Below are positions 37,124 to 47,100 of a DNA stretch of 64,000 nucleotides, in pieces. A program made the position numbers and the translations under genes. The notes beneath the pieces were generated by a model. That model was not told where the DNA came from and searched no databases. It saw nothing but the letters and a program-made list of their open reading frames with translations. Positions within the stretch are counted from its first letter, which is position 1. Every line of letters begins with the position of its first letter. The DNA is from Leptothermofonsia sichuanensis E412 (GTDB lineage: Bacteria; Cyanobacteriota; Cyanobacteriia; Leptolyngbyales; Leptolyngbyaceae), in NCBI RefSeq assembly GCF_019891175.1, contig NZ_CP072600.1, positions 3,286,001-3,350,000 of the forward strand. The letters are read 5' to 3'.

Positions 37124-39289
37124 ATGACAGATCCATCGACCCAATCCTGCTGTTTTCTGTTAGAAAGTTCGCCAAGTCCCATCTATCAGCGCATTACAGC
37201 AGGATATAAACATGCCCTTGAAAACCGGGGACATCGAGTCCTTTATTTTGAACCCGGGCAATATCTTGATTTTGACGACGCCCTGAAACATCTGCTTGAC
37301 ATCCTGGCGTTGCAAACCGTTGATTACTTTCTGGTTTTTGATAACTCGCCCCTCTCCACCTTCTATTTACAGGCATCTAATGGCTTTGTATTCGAAAAAA
37401 ATGAAGCCATCCTTATTTTTATCCATCACGATAATATCTGGAGTTATCTGGCATCTACAGAGGGCGAACCGGGGAGCAATCTTCTAGAAGGATGGTACCG
37501 CGTTGAGCAGAGAAGTATCCATTTTTGCCTTGAATATAGCAATTACATTGACCTGAGAACCCTGGGGTTTAATTGGGTTCATCCGATTTCTCACGGATCT
37601 GAATTTCAACGAAAAGATGCTTCTGCCTATCAGCATGACGTGTTATTTGTTGGGCATGTTTTGCCTGGCATTCAAGACGTTTTTGACCGCTTTGAATCGT
37701 TGCCTTTCTCCCATCTGGTCGCGGCTGATTTTTGGGCACGGCTCGCTGCTCTCGACAAACCGATCGCCCCATCAGCTATTGCCTATGCCAGTCAGTATGG
37801 CTCTGTGGGCAGTCCGGCGTTTATCCAGCCGCGATCGCTTTACCATTACGTCATCAATCTTCTATCCCCCTGTTTCCGTGGCGAACTGATCAAACGGCTA
37901 AATCCACAATTTGACATTCACATTATGGGGGGAGATCCGGGCTATATCAGCGGCAGTCCGAGAGACCGCAGAATTGAGCAGCAGAATATTGCTTACTATC
38001 CACCGACCGGGGACGCCCAGGCAACCAGAGAAGCCTATGCCAGTTCTAAAATCAACCTGAATATTACCAGTATCCAGTTTGATGATGCGGTCGTAAACCG
38101 GGTAATTGATGTTGGTGCAGTTGGTGGGTTTATATTGACCGATCGGCGCTCCGATCTGAGTCAAATTACAACTGTGAGTCAGGAAATTAGCTATGGCTCA
38201 ATGAATGAATTGAATCACAAAATTGATTACTATTTGACTCACGAGAAAGAGAGAATTGAAGTCTCCGATCAGCTCCATCAAGATGTAATCAGTCGTTGCA
38301 CCTACGATCGATTGGTTGAATTTATCTTTTCAAAGCTCAATTCTATGGAAAAACTAGATGCCGAAGCAATCTGCGTTGACCTGGGATGTGGCACTCGCAA
38401 ACCGGAAGGGTTCATTGGGGTGGATACATTTCCTGCACCCAACGTCGATATTGTGGCTGACTTAAACCGCTCGTTTCCGTTTCCCGATAGTAGTGTTGAT
38501 TATGTTCGTGCCTATGATGTGGTTGAACACTTAGAAAATCGAATTCATACAATGAATGAGATCTGGCGAATCTGTAAGCCTGGTGCATTCGTTGATATTC
38601 GAGTTCCTTCAACCGATGGTCGTGGAGCATTTCAGGATCCGACACATGTTAGCTTTTGGAATTTGAATTCATTTAAGTATTATGCAATTGAATTTCCAAC
38701 CTATCTTGATTTGTGTCAGCGGTATGGATTTCAAGGGTGGTTCAGTATTGTTAAATTAGGGCATGAACCGGAAACACCGGATGGAGTGGTCTACGTCGGG
38801 GCGGTCTTGAAAGCCGTAAAATCCGATGACTTTTTGAATCAGGACTTTACGGAACGATTCAACCTCAACTCCCTGAATCTGATCCTTTTTCCAGACTGGT
38901 CCCAGTCAGGAGAAGCGTTGTATCAGGAATTAGGTGCCGTCCTGCACGTTTTGGGTACCCATCCCCAGCGCCAGAAAATGACCTTACTGGTTGATCGGGG
39001 TAATTTCCCTGAAACAACTGAAAGTAGTCTGGAGGCGATTCTGTACGATCTGGCGCTCAATCTGTTGCTCACTAATGGGATTGATATAGCCAGTGATGGA
39101 CCGGCAATTTCCCTGGTTGAAAATCTGAGCTGGCATGAATATAAACTTTTAATTCAACAGATTTCTGGGCGGATTCCACTTTCCCAGGAAAATCAGGAGA
39201 TTTTGACTGCTTTTGGGATAGAAGATCTGCCAGTTTGTAGTTTGGAAACCCTGAAAAAAGGGGAACTACTGGTTGACGAACTGGCTTAA
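37124..39289 (+). CDS. glycosyltransferase-methyltransferase fusion
   Basis: It has 721 residues. About 1-400 is a CgeB-like glycosyltransferase (ESSPSPIYQRITAGYKHALENRGHRVLYF at the start; ASSKINLNITSIQFDDAVVNRVIDVGAVGGFILTD in the nucleotide-sugar half). From about 415 there is a class I methyltransferase: VDLGCGTRKPEGFIGVD, then D-x-x-P-F-P and YDVVEHLENRIHTMNEIWRICKPGAF. The last 150 residues (about 570-721) look like a degenerate further glycosyltransferase segment. Such fusions occur in glycan or surface polysaccharide gene sets, but no other glycan genes are in this window. The target is unknown. Confidence 0.85.
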   Translation: MTDPSTQSCCFLLESSPSPIYQRITAGYKHALENRGHRVLYFEPGQYLDFDDALKHLLDILALQTVDYFLVFDNSPLSTFYLQASNGFVFEKNEAILIFIHHDNIWSYLASTEGEPGSNLLEGWYRVEQRSIHFCLEYSNYIDLRTLGFNWVHPISHGSEFQRKDASAYQHDVLFVGHVLPGIQDVFDRFESLPFSHLVAADFWARLAALDKPIAPSAIAYASQYGSVGSPAFIQPRSLYHYVINLLSPCFRGELIKRLNPQFDIHIMGGDPGYISGSPRDRRIEQQNIAYYPPTGDAQATREAYASSKINLNITSIQFDDAVVNRVIDVGAVGGFILTDRRSDLSQITTVSQEISYGSMNELNHKIDYYLTHEKERIEVSDQLHQDVISRCTYDRLVEFIFSKLNSMEKLDAEAICVDLGCGTRKPEGFIGVDTFPAPNVDIVADLNRSFPFPDSSVDYVRAYDVVEHLENRIHTMNEIWRICKPGAFVDIRVPSTDGRGAFQDPTHVSFWNLNSFKYYAIEFPTYLDLCQRYGFQGWFSIVKLGHEPETPDGVVYVGAVLKAVKSDDFLNQDFTERFNLNSLNLILFPDWSQSGEALYQELGAVLHVLGTHPQRQKMTLLVDRGNFPETTESSLEAILYDLALNLLLTNGIDIASDGPAISLVENLSWHEYKLLIQQISGRIPLSQENQEILTAFGIEDLPVCSLETLKKGELLVDELA

Positions 39290-39359
39290 AAGCCTATCCC
39301 AAAAGCCCCGACGGTCAAAGCTGAAACTTAGACTCAGGAAATTTTCCGATAGATTTTAA
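39288..39359. repeat. 72-bp dispersed repeat, copy 1
   Basis: TAAAAGCCTATCCCAAAAGC through ATTTTCCGATAGATTTTAA. The outer words TAAAAGCCTATCC and GGATAGACTTTTA (seen better in the other copies) are inverted. Tandem copies lie at 49417-49485 and 49486-49557. Confidence 0.75.
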
Positions 39360-39373
39360 TCAAGGAACCGTTT

Positions 39374-39480
39374 ATATAGCAGTCACCATTCAGATCAGGA
39401 CAAATTAGAACGCTGGAAACCTGATCTCGTCATCTTTATCTTCCCGATACCCCGTCTCCTGTTCCCTGTCCCCGGCTACA
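39374..39480. repeat. ATAGCAGTC-headed dispersed repeat, copy 2
   Basis: ATATAGCAGTCACCATTCAG through GTTCCCTGTCCCCGGCTACA. The first copy is at 21594-21701. Together with the 72-bp repeat it fills most of the 364-base spacer before the oligopeptide-binding gene; no gene is seen there. Confidence 0.7.
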
Positions 39481-39653
39481 AGAAACTGTTTGTAAACTGG
39501 TGTTAAATCCATCCAGGCGTTTACAGCTCAAAGGTTTCAAGAACAGGGCATTTGTTCTATATTTGTTCTACAAAACCTTGAATTCCCTGCCTGTCAGGGC
39601 GTTTATATTTATTTACAAACAGTTTCTAGATTTGATTTCTTCATCATTATTGT

Positions 39654-41504
39654 GTGACTACTTGTGTGACTATTCGCCAGACAGTTCTCCAAACATTTCA
39701 GTTGCGATCGCGGTCCTTCCTGATGGCTGGTTTTATTTGCCTGCTGCTGTTGTTGCTTTCAGGTTGCCGCCCAGCAAACTTTCGTTCCCAGGCGGTACAG
39801 GGTTCCCAGCTTGTTTTGAGTGCCCTGACCGATCCTAAAACCTTTAACTATGCCAATAATCAATCCTTTCCCAATATCTTTCTGTTCACCTACGAGGGAT
39901 TGACCCGCGAAAACGGCGTGACAGGGGAAATTGAGCCAGCTCTGGCAGAATCCTGGGAAATTTCCCCCGATCAAAAGCGCGTGGTGTTTACCTTACGAAA
40001 GGGGCTGAAATGGTCAGATGGCCATCCTCTGACTGTCGATGATGTGGTGTTTACCTATCGAGATATTGTTGCCAATCCCGAAATTCCTACAGATGGCAAG
40101 GACAGTCTTCGCATTGGTTCTGAAGGGTTGTTTCCCCAGGTGCGTAAGTTGGGCGATCGCCAGGTCGAGTTTCTTTTGCCAGAACCCTTTGCGCCCCTGC
40201 TCCGGGCAACCGCTGCTCCCGATGGCATCCTGATTATGCCCAAACATGCCCTGGAGGAAACCCTGCGCACAAAAGGCCCCGATGGTAATTTGAAATTCAT
40301 TTCCACCTGGAACACCGATACCCCCCCTGACCAGATCATTGTCAACGGTCCCTATCTGCTGGACAGCTACACCGCCGGTCAACGCCTGGTGTTTCGTAGG
40401 AATCCCTACTACTGGCGTCAGGACGACCAGGGCAATCCCTTACCTAAAGTGGATCGAATAGTCTGGCAGTTTGTTGAAAGCACCGATACCCAGCTTCTGC
40501 GCTTCCGTTCCGGTGAGTTGGATATCATGGGCGATTCCCGTCCCCTGCGTCCAGAATATTACTCGCTGCTGAAGCGGGAAGAAAAGCGCGGTAACTTTCG
40601 GGTGTATCATGGCGGCCCCTGGTCAGGCATCCTCTATCTGGCATTTAACCTGAACAAAGCCCAGGATGCCAGCGGCAAGCCAGTGGTTGACCCGGTGAAG
40701 TCCCGCTGGTTTAATAATCTGGCGTTCCGGCAGGCAGTGGCTTATGCGATTAACCGCGATCGCATCAACATCAACCTGTTTCGGGGTCTGGGCGTAATTC
40801 AGAACTCCCCGATTTCGGTGCAAAGCCCCTATTTTCTGTCTCCCGCAGAGGGATTGAAAGTCTATGCCTATAATCCAGAAAAAGCCAGAGAACTGCTGCT
40901 GGGAGCAGGCTTCCGATACAATTCCCAGGGGCAATTATTGGATGCAGAGGGCAATCGGGTACGGTTCACACTCCTGACCAATGCCAGCAACCTGGTACGG
41001 GTGGCCATGGGTGCCCAGATCCGGCAAGACCTGGATCAGATTGGTATTCAGGTAGATTTTAATGCCATCAACTTCAATACTCTGGGTGACAAACTGTCAA
41101 CCACACGGGATTGGGATGCCCACATCATCGGCTTCACTGGCGGCATCGACCCCCACGGTTCGGCCAACTTCTGGATGAGCAATGGAGCTTCCCATTATTT
41201 CAACTTGAAGTCCCAACCTGGACAACAACCCCTCCAGAATTGGGAAGCCGCTGACTACGAAAAAGAAATCGATCGCCTGTTTATTGCGGGTGCCAGGGAA
41301 CTCGATGAATCGAAACGAAAAGTAATTTATGCAGAATTTCAGCGTCTCGTCCAGGAGCAACTCCCAATTTTGCTCCTGGTGAACGATTCTGCTCTGATGG
41401 CAGTCCGCAATAAGGTTGAAGGTTTGAAGTACACAGGCTTACCCAGTTGGGGCTTGTGGAATATCCAGGAACTTCAGATCAAAGACAATGCGGTTGCCCA
41501 TTGA
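39654..41504 (+). CDS. oligopeptide/dipeptide-type ABC transporter substrate-binding lipoprotein
   Basis: A family 5 binding protein (SBP_bac_5) for a peptide or nickel-type ABC importer, anchored outside the cytoplasmic membrane. The lipobox is LLLSGC. The GTG at 39654 gives 616 residues with RSRSF before the hydrophobic core; an ATG at 39723 (593 residues) would leave no positive charge, so a start upstream is more likely. Domain marks: EGLTRENGVTGEIEPALAESWEIS, FTLRKGLKWSDGHPLTVDDVVFTY, and FRQAVAYAINRDRI. No permease or ATPase genes are adjacent, so it is an orphan binding protein. Confidence 0.9.
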   Translation: MTTCVTIRQTVLQTFQLRSRSFLMAGFICLLLLLLSGCRPANFRSQAVQGSQLVLSALTDPKTFNYANNQSFPNIFLFTYEGLTRENGVTGEIEPALAESWEISPDQKRVVFTLRKGLKWSDGHPLTVDDVVFTYRDIVANPEIPTDGKDSLRIGSEGLFPQVRKLGDRQVEFLLPEPFAPLLRATAAPDGILIMPKHALEETLRTKGPDGNLKFISTWNTDTPPDQIIVNGPYLLDSYTAGQRLVFRRNPYYWRQDDQGNPLPKVDRIVWQFVESTDTQLLRFRSGELDIMGDSRPLRPEYYSLLKREEKRGNFRVYHGGPWSGILYLAFNLNKAQDASGKPVVDPVKSRWFNNLAFRQAVAYAINRDRININLFRGLGVIQNSPISVQSPYFLSPAEGLKVYAYNPEKARELLLGAGFRYNSQGQLLDAEGNRVRFTLLTNASNLVRVAMGAQIRQDLDQIGIQVDFNAINFNTLGDKLSTTRDWDAHIIGFTGGIDPHGSANFWMSNGASHYFNLKSQPGQQPLQNWEAADYEKEIDRLFIAGARELDESKRKVIYAEFQRLVQEQLPILLLVNDSALMAVRNKVEGLKYTGLPSWGLWNIQELQIKDNAVAH

Positions 41505-41559
41505 CCTGATTAGTACATCCAAGACACCAGAGAATGGGGAGTTTATAATCTGAGGCTTC

Positions 41560-41617
41560 ACCACAGAGGCACGGAGGACACCGAGAAGTTCCTTTGTGCT
41601 CTCTGTGTCTCTGTGGT
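41560..41617. repeat. CACAGAGG hairpin repeat, full copy 2
   Basis: The inverted halves ACCACAGAGGCACGGAGGAC and CTCTGTGTCTCTGTGGT flank AAGTTCC. It lies between the convergent stops of the binding-protein gene and the 68-residue gene, where it could serve as a two-way terminator. Confidence 0.75.
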
Positions 41618-41678
41618 AAAACATCTAATCTTTCAATTTATTTCATCCACGATCCCGATGTACTGAGGAATGCAGATT

Positions 41679-41885
41679 TTATAAGTCGATCAGTTTCAAC
41701 CGCCCTGCCTGCACATAGTCAAAAATACGATTGATCTGGCTGCGATCTTCGTCTGTAAGCTTGCGTTCAGCCAGTAGCGCGGATGTTAACTGCAAATGCT
41801 GCATACGGGTTATCTGACCAGACGCCACAATTTGATCCGTAAGATGCCTGATGGCTGAGTTTGATTTTCCTGGAACGCTTCCCAT
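41679..41885 (-). CDS. small conserved cyanobacterial protein
   Basis: It has 68 residues, all helical and polar, beginning MGSVPGKSNSAIRHLTDQIV. I recall similar short proteins in cyanobacteria without assigned function. It starts 8 bases after the stop of the upstream 185-residue gene, so the two form one operon. Confidence 0.65.
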   Translation of the reverse strand: MGSVPGKSNSAIRHLTDQIVASGQITRMQHLQLTSALLAERKLTDEDRSQINRIFDYVQAGRLKLIDL

Positions 41886-41893
41886 AGGAGTAA

Positions 41894-42451
41894 TTACTGA
41901 GTCGGAATAGTGCTTTTCGTCTCTTCAATCATCGTAACCAGTTTGTAGACTCCATCCTCAAACAGTTGCGTTGTACGCACCCGATGATTCAGTGTTGTCA
42001 GGGCAATCAATTCGTTATAAAAGGTTTTACAGCCCTGTAATGTGCGGCTTCCCCGGTAAACAATCAAATCGTCTGTGATTGCCCAGGCAATGCCAGAAAA
42101 GCCCGTTGCCTTTTCCCCGCCCAGGGTATAGACTTCGTCGGTCAGTGGAAAAACCAGGGTTCCCTCACGAAAATCGCCATAGTAGTGGGCGGTTACTTCC
42201 CTGGGGGTATCAATACGGACAGTGTTGGTCTGCACATACTGTGAACCGTTGATCTCAATGGTGACCCGTACCAGATGTTCATCCATGAGCGCTCCCGTCG
42301 GGCTGATCCGGCGGGCAACGCCTTCCCATGTCCCACAGTTGCGGAGAAAGGCAAGGGGAACCTTGAACTCGTTGCAGGTCAAGCTGGGAATGCCCAGTCC
42401 ATCCGTTTCAGCGATTTGAAAGAGAGCCATTGTTTGTTCCAGTTCACTCAT
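41894..42451 (-). CDS. calycin-like conserved hypothetical protein (possibly DUF3598)
   Basis: It has 185 residues and starts at ATG 42451. Predicted mostly beta: NCGTWEGVARRISPTGALMDEH, VTIEINGSQYVQTNTVRID, and GFSGIAWAITDDLIVYRGSRTL. This is the style of lipocalin-like cyanobacterial proteins such as DUF3598, though I am not sure. No signal peptide. It is paired with the 68-residue gene 8 bases downstream. Confidence 0.6.
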   Translation of the reverse strand: MSELEQTMALFQIAETDGLGIPSLTCNEFKVPLAFLRNCGTWEGVARRISPTGALMDEHLVRVTIEINGSQYVQTNTVRIDTPREVTAHYYGDFREGTLVFPLTDEVYTLGGEKATGFSGIAWAITDDLIVYRGSRTLQGCKTFYNELIALTTLNHRVRTTQLFEDGVYKLVTMIEETKSTIPTQ

Positions 42452-42550
42452 CCCTCAAGCATTCCAATCGATCTTATCCCTCTTTAATCACTCTTGAAGA
42501 AAATAAATTCTGAGCGTACCTCGTTTCCACGGTGCTGCCTGGACGTAGCT

Positions 42551-43636
42551 TTAAGCGGCTTGCTTATGCCGGCGACCAATTTTTTGACTCATTTCACGAC
42601 TGGTGCGCTGATATTCATGCACAATTGGTTTCCGTTCTGTCTGATAGGCTTCTACGGCCACCTCTATCTGAGCAGAGGAGACAAGGTGGCGTACCAGGGA
42701 CAGTGCATCTTCAAATCCGGCGGTCATGCCGCGAGCGCGGGTTGGGCTTTTAGCATGGGCAGCATCGCCAATCAAAACAATCCGTCCCTGACACAGGCGA
42801 GGCAAGGGAGGAATATCGTAGGAGTAGCGGCTGACGATGTGTTCAGGTGGGGTGGCCTCAATCACAGCACGGGCTTCTTTGGGGAGTTTTGCCAGTTCCC
42901 TGGCAGGGATGAGCGAGTTTTGGGGTCTGAGACTACCTCTTTCACTGTCTTCCAGGTCTTTTTCAATGAAGAATCCCCAGTGGGTGCGATCGCCACCGAT
43001 GTCGAAGAAATTGGCATAAATACCCCGCCCTCGGACATACACAATGAAGTTGCCTTCCGGGCAAAATACCTTATCAGTAACAACCCCCCGCCAGACCAGA
43101 TCGCCGAGGTAGCAAAGCTCTACTCCAGGGACAACAAACTGACGCACCTTAGAAACAATGCCATCTGCTCCTACCAGCAGATCCCCTTCCCATTCGCTGC
43201 CGTCCTTAAAATGGGCTGTGACGCTGTGGGCCGTCTGGGTGATGGATTGTAAATCAACACCACAATGGAGACACTCAGGCGGCAGTGGGCGAAGCAGGGC
43301 TTCCAGAATTGCCGTGCGATGGACCAGCATCCCCGGCAGTTCATGGCTGGCATTGGTGACCGACTCGGAACTGATAACGTCACCCCGCAGGTTACGGAAC
43401 TCGAAGCACCTGACGGGTGAACCCGCGTGAATGATCTGGTTGCAAATTTCAGGATTGCCCTGGTGGAGAGCTTCCATCCCTGCCTGCACCAGGAAAATCC
43501 CACATCCCTCGGTGCGCGGATAGGGTGCTTTCTCAAACACAGTTACCTGAAACCCCTGCTGGAGTAGCAAGTTTGCAAGATAAACCCCCGATGTTCCAGC
43601 ACCAACAATACCAATACGGCTATTTAGAGAAACCAT
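42551..43636 (-). CDS. FAD-dependent monooxygenase (aromatic hydroxylase type)
   Basis: It has 361 residues and starts at ATG 43636. The Rossmann GIVGAGTSGVYLANLLLQQGFQVTVFEKA FAD-binding motif is at residues 8-38. DGSEWEGDLLVGADGIVSKVR is the DG motif and VLIGDAAHAKSPTRARGMTAGFEDALSL the second FAD motif. This puts it in the FAD_binding_3 group (para-hydroxybenzoate hydroxylase-like). The substrate is unknown. The C-terminal tail is basic (SQKIGRRHKQAA). Confidence 0.88.
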   Translation of the reverse strand: MVSLNSRIGIVGAGTSGVYLANLLLQQGFQVTVFEKAPYPRTEGCGIFLVQAGMEALHQGNPEICNQIIHAGSPVRCFEFRNLRGDVISSESVTNASHELPGMLVHRTAILEALLRPLPPECLHCGVDLQSITQTAHSVTAHFKDGSEWEGDLLVGADGIVSKVRQFVVPGVELCYLGDLVWRGVVTDKVFCPEGNFIVYVRGRGIYANFFDIGGDRTHWGFFIEKDLEDSERGSLRPQNSLIPARELAKLPKEARAVIEATPPEHIVSRYSYDIPPLPRLCQGRIVLIGDAAHAKSPTRARGMTAGFEDALSLVRHLVSSAQIEVAVEAYQTERKPIVHEYQRTSREMSQKIGRRHKQAA

Positions 43637-44059
43637 TGACTTAACCTCACTGTTGAAAGGGGGAATTGGATATCAGGCTTTACCATGAGCGTTGAGCCAA
43701 CGGTGTCAGGCGGCAGCGGTCAGTAGTCAGGAATCAGGAGCGATCAACTACAGGCTGACAGTCAAACCATCCGTAAGTGCTGGTCAGGAACGCTGTGAAG
43801 TCTCAAACTGGATGTAGATTGTTACAGATTCATACAGAAGCTGTTGCATCAAGGGTTACATGCTGAAATAATTAGATTTTGGAGAGGTCTATACAAGATT
43901 TTTTTTAGAAAAAGCATAAGTCTCAGCAGAGTGGGGCAATGATGACTTCTGCTATCACCCATTCTAGCGAACGGTTCCTTATCCCTGAGAGTACCCCTGA
44001 GAGGTATCTTTTTATCGGTTATCTATTAAGAAATCAGAAGGGTTCTTCCGGCTTGCCGG

Positions 44060-44087
44060 TGAAAGAGTAGCGTAAGCTACTCTTTCA
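44060..44087. repeat. 11-12 bp hairpin
   Basis: The arms GAAAGAGTAGC and GCTACTCTTTC are separated by GTAA. No second copy was seen. Confidence 0.6.
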
Positions 44088-44120
44088 TCTAAAACAAAAT
44101 TCCTGGAATATTGATAAGGA

Positions 44121-44156
44121 ACTGGATGAGTTGAAATCGGTTTCAGTTCATCCAGT
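44121..44156 (-). terminator. 16-bp hairpin downstream of the repeat membrane protein
   Basis: The arms ACTGGATGAGTTGAAA and TTTCAGTTCATCCAGT (two G-T wobbles) are separated by TCGG. It lies 28 bases after the stop at 44185. There is no long T run on the minus strand, so it may be an mRNA-end hairpin rather than a classical terminator. Confidence 0.5.
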
Positions 44157-44184
44157 CTTTCGGTCATTCAATGGGGGATGGGGT

Positions 44185-47100
44185 TTAACTGGCGGCGATC
44201 GCCCCTGCTCCAGCGGCTGCAACGGCAGAGATTAATGCCGTCATGAACAACCACCAGGCGGCGGCGGCGGCGGCTTTGCGGGTTTCTTCCATCTGAAGTT
44301 GGGCCTGGCGCTTGACGGTTTCCAATCGCCGTTGGGCTTCCATTTGAATGCGCTCAGCCCGTTGCAGCACGTTGTTTCGTGCCGCTTCAATCTGGTCAAT
44401 CACCCGATTCGCATCAGCTTCAGAAATATCTCGACGGGAACTGAGAATGGCAACCAGGGTATCCCGGTCAAAAGCGCTGAGGCGTGCTCGTAATGCTTCA
44501 AAGCCTGCCTGCGGGTCATCAAACAGGGTTCGTACATCCTGCTGAATCCCGTCGTAGTTGAGTTCAGGGCGATTCAGGGAGTTGAGGTAATTGCGAAGGC
44601 GCGCAAAGATCCGGTCAATTACTTCCTGAATCCTGGCTTGAATCTGCCGCACCTGATCACGCACGGATTCGATTTGATCTACAATCCGATTGGCTTCTGC
44701 TTCTGTCATGTCTGGGCGCTGAGCCAGTAGCGCAACCAGTGTGGAGCGGTCGAACCGGGAGAGGCGATCGCCCAGGCTGTGCAAGCCTTCCCTGGGCGAC
44801 TGAACCAGCAGTTCCAGGTCGCGCTTAATCCCTTCAGGGTTGAGTTCTTCTTTTTCAGTATGGCGCAGGTAGTCCTCAATGCTGGCTTCAAAATCCATCA
44901 CCGTTTGCTGAGTCCGCAATGCCAGACGACGGGGAGATCGGATAAGTTGCCGAATGGCGGCTAAGGTTTGATCGATGGCTCGATTGACCTGTGCCTCGTT
45001 CAGGTCTTCTCGCTGACTGAGTAAGCGTACCAGTGTTTCCCGGTCAATCTTAGACAGGCGTTTCCGTAAGGCATAGCTTCCCTGTTTAGGGTCTTCTAAG
45101 AGGGTTTTCAGATCACGTTGAATCCCCTCCGGATTGAGTTCTTCCAGATTCGTCCGTCGGAGATAGTCGGCAATTGCGTTCACGGTCTGGTCATACTGGT
45201 CTTTTGCCGCATCAACCAGGATGCGCGGCGAATGAATAAAGCGATACCAGGTGGATTCCACATCATCCAGAATTCGATTGGCTTCTGCTTCGCTGATGTC
45301 TTCCCGCTGGCGCAGCAGTTGCACCAGCGTGTCGCGGTCAATGTGAGCAGCCCGGTATCGGAGTGCCTGTAAGCCCAACTGAGGGTCGTTCAATAGCAGT
45401 TGCAGATCTTGCTTAATCCCCTCTGGATTGAGTTCTGACTTCCCCGTGTTACGCAGGTAAGATTCCAGCCGTCTCTGGAATTCAGCCAATTTCTGGCTGG
45501 CCTGCTCATTCAGGGAGCGGGATTCAAACAGGACGCGATCGCGGGTGGCTTCCAGGGCATTCAGAATAATCTCTGCCTCAGTCGGGGTGACATCCGAACG
45601 GCGTAGAAGAATGGCCCGTAAGGTTCCCCGGTGATAGGGCTGCAATCGGTGCTGGAGCGTTGCATCGTCGGCTTCCTCATCTTCCAGCAGAGCCTTAAAG
45701 GCTGGCAGGATGCCTTCGGAGACAAGTTGCTCTTTGGGCGTCAGGGTCAGGTAGATTTCAACCCGTTGTTTCAGGTCAACTTCAACTTCAATTTCTCTCG
45801 CAGTGACTGCTCCTGCAAAGACATCCCGGCGAATGGACTCCAATTGATCTGCAATTTGCTGGATCTTTGCCTCTGTAAATACGCCTCTAGACCCCAGCAA
45901 TTCCGCAAAATAGGAGCGGTTCAGTTGGGATAACTGTTGCGCAATGGCCCCCGGATCGGCACTGGGGTCATAGAGCACCTCGCGGAATTCTCGATTAATC
46001 GTTGCCGGGTTCATCTGCCAGGAGTACTTATTCAGTAAGTACTGTTCCACATCACTGCGAATGGGACTGTAGGCAGGGGTGTCAGACGTTGCTGCCTTGA
46101 GTTGGGCGACCACGTTGTTCGTTTGCGCTGAAATTCTGTCTGGAGCATCTTTTAAGCGGCTGATCACATTCTCCAGATCCAGATCGGAAACGTCGGTGCG
46201 CCCAATTAACATGCCAACGATTGCATTCAAGCCGACTTGCAGACTTTGTTGTAAAAAACCAGCCGACTTTTCAGGTGAAGTTCCTGACGGCTCAGATCGC
46301 GATCGCTCTGCCAGCAGGCGGTCTAACCTGGCATTCAATTCCTGAATTTGTAAATCTCCTGGTCTGGTGGATTGCAGGTAATCGACTATTTCTGCCATGG
46401 AATCCCGCTGCGATCGACGCCCTACAGTTTGCTGCCACACCCCTTCCAGCAGATCGGCAATACGATTTACTTCTTCCCGGCTGAAATCGGTCCGATGGCT
46501 GACCAGATCTACAAAGGTCTGGCGGTCAATATGGCGCAGGCGATCGCTGTCTGCAAGTTGGGCAATTTCAGGATCATTCAATAACACTTCAAAATCGCGC
46601 CGAATTTGCGCCAGATCAAAGCGCGGTAGTTGAATCCGATGGACATAGTCCTCAATGGACTCGCGAATGCTGGTAGGATCAATGCCGGAACCCAATTCAT
46701 GCCGAACGGCAGCAGCAACGGCTTCTGCGGTTGAAACAACCTGTTTCTTGGCCGCTCGACTACCAATGGCAGCGGTGGCGGCTCCAAAGATTGCCTGAAA
46801 ACCGGAAGTTGCCGCATTGACGACTGAACCCACTAAAGACCCGACAGTACTTGAGCTGACCCACACCAGAAGTGTAAAGTAGGCTGCCCAAATCACCAGA
46901 CCAATAATGGCACCCAATACGGCGTTATTAGACAGTAGACTTAATTGAACAGCGAGGAAACAGGCGATAAACAATGAAATTGTGACCGTTACCAGGGTCC
47001 AGATGCCGACTCCCATCCCAATTTTGCGAATGGTTGTCCCCATATCTTCGATATCAGAATCTGGCTCGTCTGAAACTGGAGAAGATAAACGCCCCAGGTA

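Larger units (their letters stand above)
43637..44184. other. 548-base spacer with two hairpins
   Basis: It holds the hairpins at 44060-44087 and 44121-44156. A 43-codon plus-strand frame at 43939-44070 (MMTSAITHSSERFLIPESTP and further) ends inside the first hairpin; it has no recognised family and I do not call it. About 43660-43900 shows nothing I can name. Confidence 0.45.

Noticed and set aside
43939-44070. 43-codon plus-strand frame in the spacer before the repeat membrane protein
   Set aside because: No family, and its end lies inside a hairpin; too little support.
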